Shown one piece after another: positions 1 to 9,053 of a DNA stretch of 64,000 bases. The notes under the pieces were generated by a model. The model was not told the DNA's origin and made no database searches. It saw only the letters and a list, made by a program, of their open reading frames with translations. A program made the translations under genes and the position numbers. This stretch comes from JALHMQ01 sp020248785 (GTDB lineage Bacteria; Pseudomonadota; Gammaproteobacteria; Burkholderiales; Burkholderiaceae_F): contig JBKDNL010000126.1 of the NCBI GenBank assembly GCA_046343415.1, positions 1 through 64,000 on the forward strand, read 5' to 3'. Numbering within the stretch: the stretch's first letter is position 1; the number at the start of each line of letters is the position of its first letter.

Positions 1-30
1 GTCCTACGGGCAGACGACGTGTCCCTCCAT

Positions 31-58
31 CGTCGCCCCGGCGCAGGCCGGGGCCCAA
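31..58. repeat. GC-rich palindromic repeat, family A, copy 1
   Basis: This 28-nt interrupted palindrome (CGTCGCCCCGGCG ... GGGGCCCAA) lies 44 nt upstream of the mnmA start. It is identical base for base to the copy at 25114-25141 and to the reverse complement of 25447-25474. It resembles a REP-type intergenic element. A transcribed copy would form a strong stem-loop. Confidence 0.8.
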
Positions 59-102
59 GTGTCCGCTCTTCCCGCCGAACGCCTCGCCAATGAGACCGAG
101 GC

Positions 103-1314
103 ATGAGCAAGCAACGCGTCGTCGTTGGCCTGTCCGGCGGAGTCGACTCCGCGGTCTCGGCCTGGCTGCTCAAGCAGCAGGGCTATGAAGTCATCGGTCT
201 CTTCATGAAGAACTGGGAAGACGACGATGACAGCGAGTACTGCTCCACGCGGCAGGACTGGCTGGACGCGGCTGCCGTGGCCGACGTGATCGGCATCGAC
301 ATCGAGGCGGTGAACTTCGCCGCCGAGTACAAGGACCGCGTATTTGCCGACTTTTTGCGCGAGTACTCGGCCGGCCGCACGCCCAATCCGGACGTGCTGT
401 GCAACGCCGAGATCAAGTTCAAGGCCTTCCTGGACCACGCGATGGCGCTGGGCGCCGAGCGGATTGCGACCGGCCACTACGCGCGGGTGCGGGAGAGCGA
501 TGGCGGCTTCCAACTGCTGCGCGGGCTGGACCCCGCCAAGGACCAGAGCTACTTCCTGCACCGCCTGACGCAGGCGCAGCTGGCCAAGACGCTGTTCCCG
601 GTGGGCGCGCTGAAGAAGACCGAGGTGCGCCGCATCGCCGCCGAGATCGGCCTGCCAAACGCCAAGAAGAAAGACTCCACCGGCATCTGCTTCATCGGCG
701 AGCGCCCGTTCCGTGAATTTCTCAACCGCTACCTGCCCACGCAGCCCGGCCCCATCAAGGACGAACACGACCGTGTGATCGGCGAGCACGTGGGCCTGAG
801 CTTCTACACCCTGGGCCAGCGCAAGGGCATCGGCATCGGCGGCAGCAAGGACGGCTCCGGTGAGCCCTGGTTCGTGGCGCGCAAGGACATGGCAAGCAAC
901 ACGCTATGGGTGGTGCAGGGGCATGATCATCCGTGGCTGATGTCGACACACCTGGTGGCGCAGGATGCGGCGTGGACCGGGGCCGCGCCGCCGGTGGGCG
1001 CCGTGCTGAGCGCCAAGACCCGTTATCGGCAGACGGATGCGGCGTGCACCGTGGCGGCGAGTGAGGGGAGGCGGTTCGAGCTGGAGTTCGAGGCGCCGCA
1101 ATGGGCGGCGACGCCGGGGCAGTCGGCGGTGCTGTATGCCGGCGAGGTGTGCCTGGGGGGTGGGGTCATCGAAAGCGCGATCACCGGCTCGACGCGGCTA
1201 GTGAGCTGGCGACAGCGGCAGGTTGACCGACCAGACACCATGGTAGGCAAGCGCTTTCGCTCGGCACCACTACCGAGCGTTAAGCGCCTTGTCAGTAGGG
1301 GCAGACGAACCTAG
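103..1314 (+). CDS. mnmA: tRNA-specific 2-thiouridylase MnmA
   Basis: MnmA uses ATP and persulfide sulfur to make 2-thiouridine at U34 of tRNAs for Lys, Glu and Gln in the cytoplasm. The PP-loop SGGVDS is at residues 11-16. The two family cysteines are visible in NPDVLCN (about residue 100) and GICFIGE (about residue 196). A GAGG ribosome site precedes the ATG. The product is 403 residues, whereas the family is usually about 360-370 and ends soon after the LGGGVI motif. The last roughly 43 residues (from about base 1180) look like run-on translation into unrelated DNA, so the native stop may have been lost where the downstream glycan genes begin. The enzyme core looks intact. Confidence 0.95.
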   Translation: MSKQRVVVGLSGGVDSAVSAWLLKQQGYEVIGLFMKNWEDDDDSEYCSTRQDWLDAAAVADVIGIDIEAVNFAAEYKDRVFADFLREYSAGRTPNPDVLCNAEIKFKAFLDHAMALGAERIATGHYARVRESDGGFQLLRGLDPAKDQSYFLHRLTQAQLAKTLFPVGALKKTEVRRIAAEIGLPNAKKKDSTGICFIGERPFREFLNRYLPTQPGPIKDEHDRVIGEHVGLSFYTLGQRKGIGIGGSKDGSGEPWFVARKDMASNTLWVVQGHDHPWLMSTHLVAQDAAWTGAAPPVGAVLSAKTRYRQTDAACTVAASEGRRFELEFEAPQWAATPGQSAVLYAGEVCLGGGVIESAITGSTRLVSWRQRQVDRPDTMVGKRFRSAPLPSVKRLVSRGRRT

Positions 1315-1501
1315 CTTGGTACCAAAAGCAAGAGACGCCCAAGAAGTCCAAGCGGCGGGCTGACGCGGTACGCTCGCGGCGCTTGCTGAAGAGCCGCCAA
1401 CCCCAATAAGGCCGTTTCCCGTCGTCTTTCGGCCGAATTGTCATTGAGACACCGCGGTATAAGAAGCGGTTCAGAGGCACCACTTCCTGCAGGACGGCGG
1501 C

Positions 1502-2461
1502 TTGAAGAACTTTGCACTCATCGGCGCAGCGGGCTACATCGCCCCTCGGCACATGCAGGCCATCAAGGCGACCGGCAACCGGCTGGTCGCGGCGCTCGAC
1601 CCGAACGACTCGGTCGGCATCCTCGACAGCCACTTTCCCGACGCTGACTTCTTCACGGAATTCGAGCGGTTTGACAGGCACATCGACAAGCTGCGCCGGG
1701 CCGGCAGCCCGGGGCGCGTGGACTACGTGTCCATCTGCAGCCCGAACTACCTGCACGACTCGCACATGCGCTTTGCATTGAGGTCCAACGCCGACGCCAT
1801 CTGCGAGAAGCCGATCGTCCTGAATCCCTGGAACATTGACGGCCTGAAGGAAATCGAGCGCGACACCGGGCGCCGCGTGAACACCATCCTGCAGTTGCGG
1901 GTGCATCCGGCCATCGTGCAACTGCGCGAGAAGGTCGCCGGAGAAAGCGACGGCCGCAAGCACGACGTGGAACTCACGTACATCACCTCGCGCGGCCGCT
2001 GGTACCTGCAATCCTGGAAGGGCGACGCGCGCAAGTCCGGCGGCATTGCGACCAACATTGGCGTGCACTTCTTCGACATGCTGCACTTCGTCTTCGGCGA
2101 CTTGCAGCGCAACGTCGTGCACCACCTGTCCGACACCAAGGCGGCGGGATACCTCGAGTACCAGCATGCCCGCGTGCGCTGGTTCCTTTCGGTCGATTTT
2201 GAAGACGTGCCGGGCCAAGTGGCCACTGCGGGACAGCGGACGTATCGGTCGATCACCCTTGACGGCCAGGAGATCGAGTTCTCCGGCGGCTTCACCGACC
2301 TTCATGTGCGCAGCTACGAGGAGATCCTTGCCGGCCGCGGCTTTGGTCTGGAAGAGAACCGGACCGCCATCGAAACGGTTGCCGCGATCCGCACGGCGGC
2401 CCCAACAGGCCCCGCTGGCGAATACCACCCCTTCCTGCACAAGCTGCGCCGAGCCGCCTGA
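1502..2461 (+). CDS. wbpB: UDP-GlcNAcA 3-dehydrogenase, WbpB/WlbA-like Gfo/Idh/MocA oxidoreductase
   Basis: WbpB-type enzymes oxidise C3 of UDP-N-acetylglucosaminuronic acid, giving the 3-keto sugar that WbpE then aminates. The 319-residue protein opens with a Rossmann motif (GAAGYIAPRH) and has the EKP motif of the Gfo/Idh/MocA family in DAICEKPIVL. The best start is TTG at 1502; the ribosome site is weak (GGACGG). It is the first gene of a same-strand run reaching 18444. Only 2 nt separate it from the acetyltransferase, which supports one transcript. The 187 nt upstream hold no gene. A TATAAG at 1458 could be a -10 element, but I find no well-spaced -35. Confidence 0.88.
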   Translation: MKNFALIGAAGYIAPRHMQAIKATGNRLVAALDPNDSVGILDSHFPDADFFTEFERFDRHIDKLRRAGSPGRVDYVSICSPNYLHDSHMRFALRSNADAICEKPIVLNPWNIDGLKEIERDTGRRVNTILQLRVHPAIVQLREKVAGESDGRKHDVELTYITSRGRWYLQSWKGDARKSGGIATNIGVHFFDMLHFVFGDLQRNVVHHLSDTKAAGYLEYQHARVRWFLSVDFEDVPGQVATAGQRTYRSITLDGQEIEFSGGFTDLHVRSYEEILAGRGFGLEENRTAIETVAAIRTAAPTGPAGEYHPFLHKLRRAA

Positions 2462-2463
2462 CC

Positions 2464-3042
2464 ATGACTGCCGAGGTCCATCCCACGGCCATCGTCGACG
2501 CCGGCGCCCGCATCGGCGATGGCACGCACATCTGGCACTGGGTCCATGTCTGCAGTGGCGCCCGGATTGGCGCTGGCTGCTCGCTCGGGCAGAACGTGTT
2601 CGTTGGCAACAGGGTGGTCATCGGTGACCATGTCCGAGTGCAGAACAACGTCAGCATTTACGACGGGGTCACGCTCGAGGATGGTGTGTTCTGCGGCCCG
2701 AGCATGGTGTTCACCAACGTGATCAACCCGCGTGCCGAGGTGCAGCGCAAGGACGAGTACCGGCCCACGTTGGTCAAGCGTGGCGCCTCCCTCGGCGCCA
2801 ACTGCACGATCGTGTGCGGCGTGACCATCGGACGCTATGCGTTCGTCGGCGCGGGGGCCGTTGTCACACACGACGTGCCGGACCACGCGCTCGTGGTTGG
2901 CACGCCCGCGAGGCTTACGGGCTGGATGAGCCGCAGCGGCGAGAAACTCGAACTGCCGCTTACTGGAAGCGGAACCGCAGCCTGCCCGCGCACCGGCGAG
3001 CGATACAGCCTGCAGGGTGGCATCTGCAGCCCGATCGACTGA
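2464..3042 (+). CDS. wbpD: UDP-2-acetamido-3-amino-glucuronate N-acetyltransferase, WbpD/WlbB-like
   Basis: This is a left-handed beta-helix acyltransferase of 192 residues. Hexapeptide repeats run through most of the chain (IVDAGARIGDG, VFVGNRVVIGDHV, VGAGAVVTHDV). WbpD homologues acetylate the 3-amino group of UDP-GlcNAc(3NH2)A to give UDP-2,3-diacetamido-glucuronic acid. Its position between the WbpB and WbpE homologues is the usual arrangement. The C-terminal 40 residues after GTPARLTGW are less conserved to my eye and contain two cysteines (PRTGERYSLQGGICSP). The gene begins 2 nt after wbpB stops. Confidence 0.88.
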   Translation: MTAEVHPTAIVDAGARIGDGTHIWHWVHVCSGARIGAGCSLGQNVFVGNRVVIGDHVRVQNNVSIYDGVTLEDGVFCGPSMVFTNVINPRAEVQRKDEYRPTLVKRGASLGANCTIVCGVTIGRYAFVGAGAVVTHDVPDHALVVGTPARLTGWMSRSGEKLELPLTGSGTAACPRTGERYSLQGGICSPID

Positions 3043-3049
3043 GCCTCTC

Positions 3050-4156
3050 ATGGACTTTGTCGACCTGAAGGCGCAGTACCGGGCGCTCAAGACCGAGATC
3101 GATGCGCGCATCCAGCGCGTGCTCGACCACGGCCAGTACATCATGGGGCCCGAGGTGCGGGAGCTCGAGGAGGCGCTTGCCGCGCGCACCGGTGCCAAGC
3201 ACTGCATCACCTGTGCGTCCGGCACGGAAGCGTTGCTGATGAGCCTCATGGCCCTGGAGATCAAGCCGGGCGATGAGGTCATCACCACGCCCTTCACCTT
3301 TGCCGCCACGGCCGAAGTGATCGTGCTGCTCGGCGCGCGCCCGGTCTTTGTCGATATCGAGCCTGGCACTTGCCTCATCGACGCGACGCAGATCGAGGCT
3401 GCCATCACCGAAAAGACGCGCGCCATCATGCCCGTGAGCCTCTACGGCCAGCCGTGCGACATGGACGCGATCAACGCGATCGCTGCGAAGCACGGAGACA
3501 TCCCGGTCATCGAGGATGCGGCACAGAGCTTTGGCGCCAAGTACCGCGGGACGTCCGGCATCGAACGCCAGAGTTGCAACCTGTCGACCATCGGCTGTAC
3601 CAGCTTCTTCCCCAGCAAGCCGTTGGGCTGCTATGGCGACGGCGGCGCCGCTTTCACGAATGACGACGAGATCGCCAAAGTGTTGAGACAGATTCGCATT
3701 CATGGCCAGGAGGGGCGCTACCACCATGTGCGGGTGGGTGTCGGGGGGCGGATGGATACGATCCAGTGCGCAGTCGTGCTAGCGAAGCTGCAGCGTTTCG
3801 ACTGGGAGATTGAGCAACGGGAAGCGATCGCTCAGCGCTATCTGTCTGAGTTGCACAGCCGAATCGGCATTCGACTGCCCACAGTGGCAGCCGATCGAAG
3901 CAGCGTCTGGGCGCAGTTCACCCTGCAAATCGACGACCGAACTGCAGTCCAGGAGCGCCTGCGTAAGGCGGGTGTTCCTACAGCGGTTCATTATCCGCGC
4001 CCGCTGAACGAGCAGCCCGCTTTCGCTCAGCTGTGCTGCGCGGAGTGCACACCGCGAAGCAGCGGTGCCGCGGCGAAGGTTCTGAGTCTGCCAATGAGTG
4101 CGGACTTAAGCGACGTCGATCAACAGGCCGTTGTGACAGCGCTGGTTGCCGCTTGA
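3050..4156 (+). CDS. wbpE: UDP-3-keto-GlcNAcA aminotransferase, WbpE-like (DegT/DnrJ/EryC1)
   Basis: This is a PLP-dependent sugar aminotransferase of 368 residues. In the family it transfers an amino group from glutamate to C3 of UDP-3-keto-GlcNAcA made by WbpB. The PLP lysine is in FFPSKPLGCYGDGG, with EDAAQSFGA and CASGTEALLMSL upstream as expected for DegT proteins. I chose ATG 3050 (MDFVDLKAQY). A reading from 3017 adds 11 residues inside wbpD and is unlikely. With wbpB, wbpD and the TviB-like dehydrogenase at 18441-19733 it completes the route from UDP-GlcNAc to UDP-GlcNAc(3NAc)A. Confidence 0.88.
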   Translation: MDFVDLKAQYRALKTEIDARIQRVLDHGQYIMGPEVRELEEALAARTGAKHCITCASGTEALLMSLMALEIKPGDEVITTPFTFAATAEVIVLLGARPVFVDIEPGTCLIDATQIEAAITEKTRAIMPVSLYGQPCDMDAINAIAAKHGDIPVIEDAAQSFGAKYRGTSGIERQSCNLSTIGCTSFFPSKPLGCYGDGGAAFTNDDEIAKVLRQIRIHGQEGRYHHVRVGVGGRMDTIQCAVVLAKLQRFDWEIEQREAIAQRYLSELHSRIGIRLPTVAADRSSVWAQFTLQIDDRTAVQERLRKAGVPTAVHYPRPLNEQPAFAQLCCAECTPRSSGAAAKVLSLPMSADLSDVDQQAVVTALVAA

Positions 4157-5942
4157 GCAGTCAACCGAAGGCCGCAAACTTGTCGTACATCGTCGCGCAG
4201 TTGCCATCGCTTTGAAGCGCAACTTTTCCTGGATCAAGGACCTCGCGGGGGTGGCAGCGTGGTTCCCCGGACTCAGCTTCGCTGCGGCCGCCTTAACTAT
4301 CGCCGCTGCGCTTCTTGAAGGCGCGGGCCTTGCGGCGCTGGTGCCACTTGTCAGTTCACTCGTCGCAGGTGATGCGGCGCAATTGCCCTGGCTACCGTTC
4401 TCTCTACCCGCCGAGCCGGATCGCGCTATCAAGGTGACCATTGCGATCTTCATCGCTCTTGCCGCCGCGGCGTCGCTAAGCCGGTTCCTCGCCGAGCTCC
4501 TCCAGTTGCGACTTCGTGCGGCAATCGAGAAGCGGGCCCGGGACAGCCTGACGCAGGCGCTGTTATCCATGGCCTGGCCAGCCTACATCGCAGTGAAGCA
4601 AGGCGATCTGGCTCAAGCGCAGTTCACTGAGGGAATTCAGATAGGCACTGGGGCTCAAATGCTAGTTCAGGCCACTGGCGCAGCGCTCGCGAGCATTGCC
4701 TACTTGGCAGTTGCCTTGACGATCTCGCCGCAGATGACGGCGTACACGATCGCCTTTGGTGTCATGGTCGCAGGTCTCTACATCACCATGGGCCGGCGGG
4801 GGCAGCGCCACGCAGACAGGCTGTCCGGATTGGCTACCGAGATCGGGCGTCAGCTCAATGAGCTTTTCGGTGCGCTCAAGTTCGCGCGTTCAACGGGCTT
4901 GACCAGGCAGGCCGAGGCAGACGCAAACATGCTCTACGAGAAATGGCGGACAAGCTACGTCGCGAGCCAGGCGTATGCGTTTGCTCTCCGCCATGGTTTC
5001 GAATTGCTCGGTCTGGCTTTCATTGCGATCTTTCTTCTCGCGTCTGCATCGAGAGGCGCTGCAGGTCTAGCGACCGGTCTCGTGTTCCTCGGAGTTTTCT
5101 ATCGCCTTGCGCCACGGCTTCTTGCTGTACAGGACGGGCTATTTCAAGCAAGGACGTCGCACGGATGGTATGTGTCGTGGTCCTCGCGCCTTGCGTATGC
5201 GACTTCGTCCTCAGAACGCTTTACCGGCACCTTGGAACCTGAGCTCAACCACTCGCTTGAGTTAAGGAACGTGTCGTACAGGTACCCGGGCACAACGGAC
5301 TCGACGCTGAAGCACGTACAGTTGCAGGTCGCCAAGGGTGAACTGGTGGCAATCGTCGGACCTTCGGGCGCAGGAAAGACCACGCTGCTCGACCTGGTGA
5401 CTGGCCTGCTCTCTCCGACGTCCGGGGTTGTCCTCATCGACAGTGTCGATTTAAGTCGGTTAGACATGGACAAATGGCGCTCAAGAATAGGCTTCGTTCC
5501 GCAGGATCCTTTGCTCGTCAACGGCGACCTCACCGAGAACATCTGCTGGGGCGCCACGCGGGCCGACGGCACGCGCGCGGAGCAGGCGGCCAAGCGCGCT
5601 GGGCTGCAGGAGCTGATCAGAACATTGCCCCAAGGGATGGCAACGCCAATCGGCGAACGCGGCGCCCGACTCTCCGGCGGACAGCGCCAAAGACTCGCAC
5701 TTGCGCGCGCGCTCTATCGTGACCCTGCGATCCTAATCCTTGATGAGCCCACAAGCTCGCTCGACAGGGACTCAGAGCAGCAGGTGCTCGATGCGATCAG
5801 CAGCATACGGGGGACATGCACGACGGTCGTCGTGACGCACAGCGATAGCGTTGCGAAAGTATGTGACAGGGTTTACCAGCTCAGACAGGGCGCTCTGAAC
5901 TCGCTCGACGCGTCGCGGCCGGGTGTCGCCCACGCTGGATAG
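4146..5942 (+). CDS. ABC transporter, fused membrane and ATPase domains (PglK/MsbA-like glycan flippase)
   Basis: The protein has an N-terminal membrane domain of several helices (about residues 30-325) and a C-terminal nucleotide-binding domain. Walker A is GPSGAGKTT near residue 405, the signature LSGGQRQRLALARAL is near 508, and Walker B ILILDEPTSSLD is near 528. In glycan loci such half-transporters (PglK, Wzk) flip undecaprenyl-diphosphate oligosaccharide to the periplasm, and no Wzx flippase is present here to do that job. The start is uncertain: TTG 4146 overlaps wbpE by 11 nt, while TTG 4212 gives MKRNFSWIKD just before the first helix. Base composition is visibly less GC-rich than the flanks, with TTA and ATA codons, as in transferred DNA. 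Confidence 0.85.
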   Translation: MPLEQSTEGRKLVVHRRAVAIALKRNFSWIKDLAGVAAWFPGLSFAAAALTIAAALLEGAGLAALVPLVSSLVAGDAAQLPWLPFSLPAEPDRAIKVTIAIFIALAAAASLSRFLAELLQLRLRAAIEKRARDSLTQALLSMAWPAYIAVKQGDLAQAQFTEGIQIGTGAQMLVQATGAALASIAYLAVALTISPQMTAYTIAFGVMVAGLYITMGRRGQRHADRLSGLATEIGRQLNELFGALKFARSTGLTRQAEADANMLYEKWRTSYVASQAYAFALRHGFELLGLAFIAIFLLASASRGAAGLATGLVFLGVFYRLAPRLLAVQDGLFQARTSHGWYVSWSSRLAYATSSSERFTGTLEPELNHSLELRNVSYRYPGTTDSTLKHVQLQVAKGELVAIVGPSGAGKTTLLDLVTGLLSPTSGVVLIDSVDLSRLDMDKWRSRIGFVPQDPLLVNGDLTENICWGATRADGTRAEQAAKRAGLQELIRTLPQGMATPIGERGARLSGGQRQRLALARALYRDPAILILDEPTSSLDRDSEQQVLDAISSIRGTCTTVVVTHSDSVAKVCDRVYQLRQGALNSLDASRPGVAHAG

Positions 5943-5949
5943 AAGTCCA

Positions 5950-7116
5950 ATGCCCAAAGCCAAGATACTCATCCTGTCGTTCTCGCCGATCGCACGCGAC
6001 CCGCGCGTAATGCGGCAGGTCGGCTTGTTTCAGGACGAATACGCACTTACCGTCGCTGGATTCGGTCCATCTCCAAATGCGGCGATCGAATATGTGTGCC
6101 TTGATTATCTGCCCTCACAGCGCATTCGGTTCCGCCGGCTCCGGTGGGAGTTGTACCTGCTGACGGGACTCTTTGAGCGCTACTACTGGAGCCGGACCGA
6201 AGTCAGACTCGCTTTGACGGCGACGCGCAACCAGCGCTTCGACGTCGTCATCGCGAATGACATCGTTGCCCTGCCCCTTGCGGTACGAATCGCACATGGC
6301 TCGCCGGTGCTGCTCGACGCACACGAGTACTCCCCAACGGAGTTCGAGGACCGGATTCTCTGGCGAGTGCGATACGGACGCCTGTACAAGCACATCTGTC
6401 ACGAGTATCTGCCGAAGTGCGCAGCGATGAGCACTGTGTGTGAAGGCGTGGCGGCCGAGTACAAGCGCGTCTTTGGAGCTGAGCCGTTCGTCGTAGAGAA
6501 CGCGCCGTCACTTCAGTCGCTCGTGCCAAGCCCCACTCAAGAAGGCCTGGTGAAAATGATCCATCATGGGGCCGCGATACGGTCACGCCGCCTCGAGTTG
6601 ATGATCGACATGATGCAGCATCTTGACCAGCGCTTTCGGCTCGACTTTATGCTGGTGGGCAATGACAGACGGTACGTTGCAGAATTGCAGTTGCGCGCTG
6701 CGGCAGACAGTCGAATTCGCTTTCTAGAACCAGTGCCAATGCCAGAAATTTGTCGCGCCACGAACCCGTACGACCTTGGCCTTTTCCTGCTACCTCCCAC
6801 GAACTTTAACTACAGGTTTGCTTTGCCAAACAAGCTGTTCGAGTTCGTTCAGGCGAGGCTTGGAGTCGCCATTGGACCCTCGCCGGAGATGGCGCGCGTC
6901 GTGACTACACACAATCTCGGGCTCGTCGCGTCGTCGTTCGAACCGAGCGACCTCGCCAGGCGACTGAATGCGATGACCCATGATCAGCTGTGCGAGTACA
7001 AGCGGTCCGCTCATGCCGCAGCCACGCAGCTTTGCTTCGAAGCTGTAGCGAGCCGATGGCAGAGCACGGTCGAGAACCTCCTCGCCGAACGAAAGCTCAC
7101 TTCGGCCGCGTCCTAG
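5950..7116 (+). CDS. Glycosyltransferase, GT4-like
   Basis: This 388-residue protein resembles two-domain GT-B glycosyltransferases. The N-terminal part begins KILILSFSPIARDPRVMRQ and includes DVVIANDIVALPLA. The C-terminal nucleotide-sugar region includes FVVENAPS and LPNKLFEFVQARLGVAIGPSPEM, the latter matching the E-x7-E-like region of GT4 enzymes. ATG 5950 is preferred over the upstream in-frame 5923 codon because it starts directly at the beta strand. It probably adds one sugar to the lipid-linked oligosaccharide at the cytoplasmic membrane face. Donor and linkage cannot be read from sequence. Confidence 0.78.
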   Translation: MPKAKILILSFSPIARDPRVMRQVGLFQDEYALTVAGFGPSPNAAIEYVCLDYLPSQRIRFRRLRWELYLLTGLFERYYWSRTEVRLALTATRNQRFDVVIANDIVALPLAVRIAHGSPVLLDAHEYSPTEFEDRILWRVRYGRLYKHICHEYLPKCAAMSTVCEGVAAEYKRVFGAEPFVVENAPSLQSLVPSPTQEGLVKMIHHGAAIRSRRLELMIDMMQHLDQRFRLDFMLVGNDRRYVAELQLRAAADSRIRFLEPVPMPEICRATNPYDLGLFLLPPTNFNYRFALPNKLFEFVQARLGVAIGPSPEMARVVTTHNLGLVASSFEPSDLARRLNAMTHDQLCEYKRSAHAAATQLCFEAVASRWQSTVENLLAERKLTSAAS

Positions 7117-7139
7117 GCCGCTACAAGGTACAGCTCTGA

Positions 7140-9050
7140 ATGTGTGGACTCGCCGGCTTTGCGACTCTCGGCAGTGCCGACAGAACCGCCCGCCTGCTCG
7201 ACGAGGCGTTAACCAGGCTGCATCACCGTGGCCCGGACGACCGGGGCTCTCACCACATCCAATGCGGACATGCCGCCGTTGGCCTAGGGCACACACGACT
7301 TTCGATCATTGACCTCTCCTCCGGCGGCCATCAGCCCATGCAGACGCAGGACGGGCGTCTGTCAGTTGTCTTCAACGGCGAGATCTACAACTACAAAGAA
7401 CTGCGGGCCGAGCTGGCAGCCGATGGGCTGTCGTTTCGAAGTGAGTCGGACACCGAGGTTCTGCTGCAAGGGTGGATCCGCTGGGGCAAGGATGTCTTGC
7501 CGCGGCTCGTTGGCATGTTTGCCTTCGCGATCGTGGACACCAGGTCAAGGACACTTAGCCTCGCGCGCGATCCGTTCGGCATCAAGCCACTGTTCGTCGC
7601 GCGTGCGGCGTGGGGCTGGTGCTTTGCATCCGAATTGCCCGCGTGCGTCGCACTTCGCAACAGCGGCGCCGAACTGAACCTGCAGCGGACCACCGACTAC
7701 CTGCTGCATGGCGACTACGACTCAAGCGAAGACACGTTCATTGCCGGCATCCACCACTTGGCGCCTGGACACCTGCAGACAATCAGCCTCGACGATTGCA
7801 GCATCGTCGAGCATCGGCGTTGGTGGGCACCAGATATCGTCCAGCAGGGCCGCCCACGGCTGGCCGACGCAGCTGAGCAGCTGCGTGCGCTCTTTATTGA
7901 CAGCGTCCGGCTTCACTTGCGCAGTGACGTCCCGCTTGGCGCGGCGCTGTCCGGCGGAATCGACTCGTCCGCGGTGGTCTACGCGATGCGAAAGTTGGAA
8001 CCCGATGCGCCACTGCATACCTTCAGCTTCATCGCGCGCGGTTCCATGGTTTCTGAAGAAAACTGGATCCAGGCAGCGAACGCGGGCGTCACCGCCACGC
8101 CCCATCGCGTCGAGATCGACCCGAGCGAGATGGCTCGCGATCTCGACGACGTGATCCTTGCGCAGGGCGAACCGTTCGGTAGCACCAGCATTTACGCGCA
8201 GTACCGGGTCTTCAAGCTCGCGCGTGAGGCTGGGATCAAGGTCACGCTTGACGGTCAGGGTGCCGATGAACTGCTGGGCGGCTACATCGGCTATCCGGGC
8301 CCGCGCATCCAGAGCCTCCTGGATCGAGGAGACATCGTTGGTGCGTGGTCATTTCTGAAGCATTGGTCCCAATGGCCTGGACGTGAGCGCGACTACGCAG
8401 TACGCGCCACGGTTGGGCAGTACTTGCAGGGGCCGGTGTACCAGACACTGCGGCGGCTGAAGTGGCGCAAGGCCGCGCTGATGACTCCGATGTGGCTTGA
8501 CGGCGAGCAGCTGAAGGAGCGCGGCGTCCAGCTCGGCTTTCCGCGGCAGTTGCCTGACCCGTGGCCGCGCGGGCGTCGCATGACAGCGGAACTTGCGCTT
8601 TCAGCGACCCGCCGCGGTCTTCCCGCCTTGCTTCGCCATGCGGACCGGAACTCGATGCGCTTTTCGATCGAGAGCAGAGTCCCTTTCCTGACACAGCAAC
8701 TTGCAACGTTTCTTTTCAGCCTTCCGGAGGACTACCTCGTCTCCCCAGAAGGACGAACGAAGCACATCTTCCGGATCGCAATGCGTGGCATCGTGCCGGA
8801 CGAGATTCTCGAGCGCCGTGACAAGATCGGCTTCGCGACGCCCGAACGCGACTGGCTTCTCGCACTGTCCGGTCAGGCGCGGGAGTGGTTGCAGGATGCT
8901 CAATTGGTCTCCTTCCTGCGCCTGCCCCCGATGCTTCGCGAGTTCGACGCGATGCTGGCCGGGCAGGTGCCCTTCAGTTGGCAGGCGTGGCGGTGGATCA
9001 ACTTCTGCCGCTGGTACGTCCGGGTGCTGCAACCGTTATCAGCGCGGTAG
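7140..9050 (+). CDS. asnB: Asparagine synthase-like glutamine amidotransferase, copy 1
   Basis: The product has 636 residues and both AsnB domains. The N-terminal Ntn amidotransferase starts MCGLAGF with Cys2 as nucleophile and has HHRGPDDRG and NGEIYNY. The synthetase domain has the ATP loop SGGIDSS at residues 271-277. In glycan loci, AsnB paralogues such as WbpS are proposed to amidate the carboxylate of hexuronic acids rather than aspartate. The surrounding genes make a diacetamido-uronic acid, so a uronamide-forming role fits. A second copy follows 1.1 kb downstream with a glycosyltransferase between them. All visible catalytic motifs are intact. Confidence 0.9.
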   Translation: MCGLAGFATLGSADRTARLLDEALTRLHHRGPDDRGSHHIQCGHAAVGLGHTRLSIIDLSSGGHQPMQTQDGRLSVVFNGEIYNYKELRAELAADGLSFRSESDTEVLLQGWIRWGKDVLPRLVGMFAFAIVDTRSRTLSLARDPFGIKPLFVARAAWGWCFASELPACVALRNSGAELNLQRTTDYLLHGDYDSSEDTFIAGIHHLAPGHLQTISLDDCSIVEHRRWWAPDIVQQGRPRLADAAEQLRALFIDSVRLHLRSDVPLGAALSGGIDSSAVVYAMRKLEPDAPLHTFSFIARGSMVSEENWIQAANAGVTATPHRVEIDPSEMARDLDDVILAQGEPFGSTSIYAQYRVFKLAREAGIKVTLDGQGADELLGGYIGYPGPRIQSLLDRGDIVGAWSFLKHWSQWPGRERDYAVRATVGQYLQGPVYQTLRRLKWRKAALMTPMWLDGEQLKERGVQLGFPRQLPDPWPRGRRMTAELALSATRRGLPALLRHADRNSMRFSIESRVPFLTQQLATFLFSLPEDYLVSPEGRTKHIFRIAMRGIVPDEILERRDKIGFATPERDWLLALSGQAREWLQDAQLVSFLRLPPMLREFDAMLAGQVPFSWQAWRWINFCRWYVRVLQPLSAR

Positions 9051-9053
9051 CCA

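Noticed and set aside
1438..1463. Promoter TTGTCA/TATAAG before wbpB
   Set aside because: The spacing is only 14 nt, too short for a confident sigma-70 promoter.
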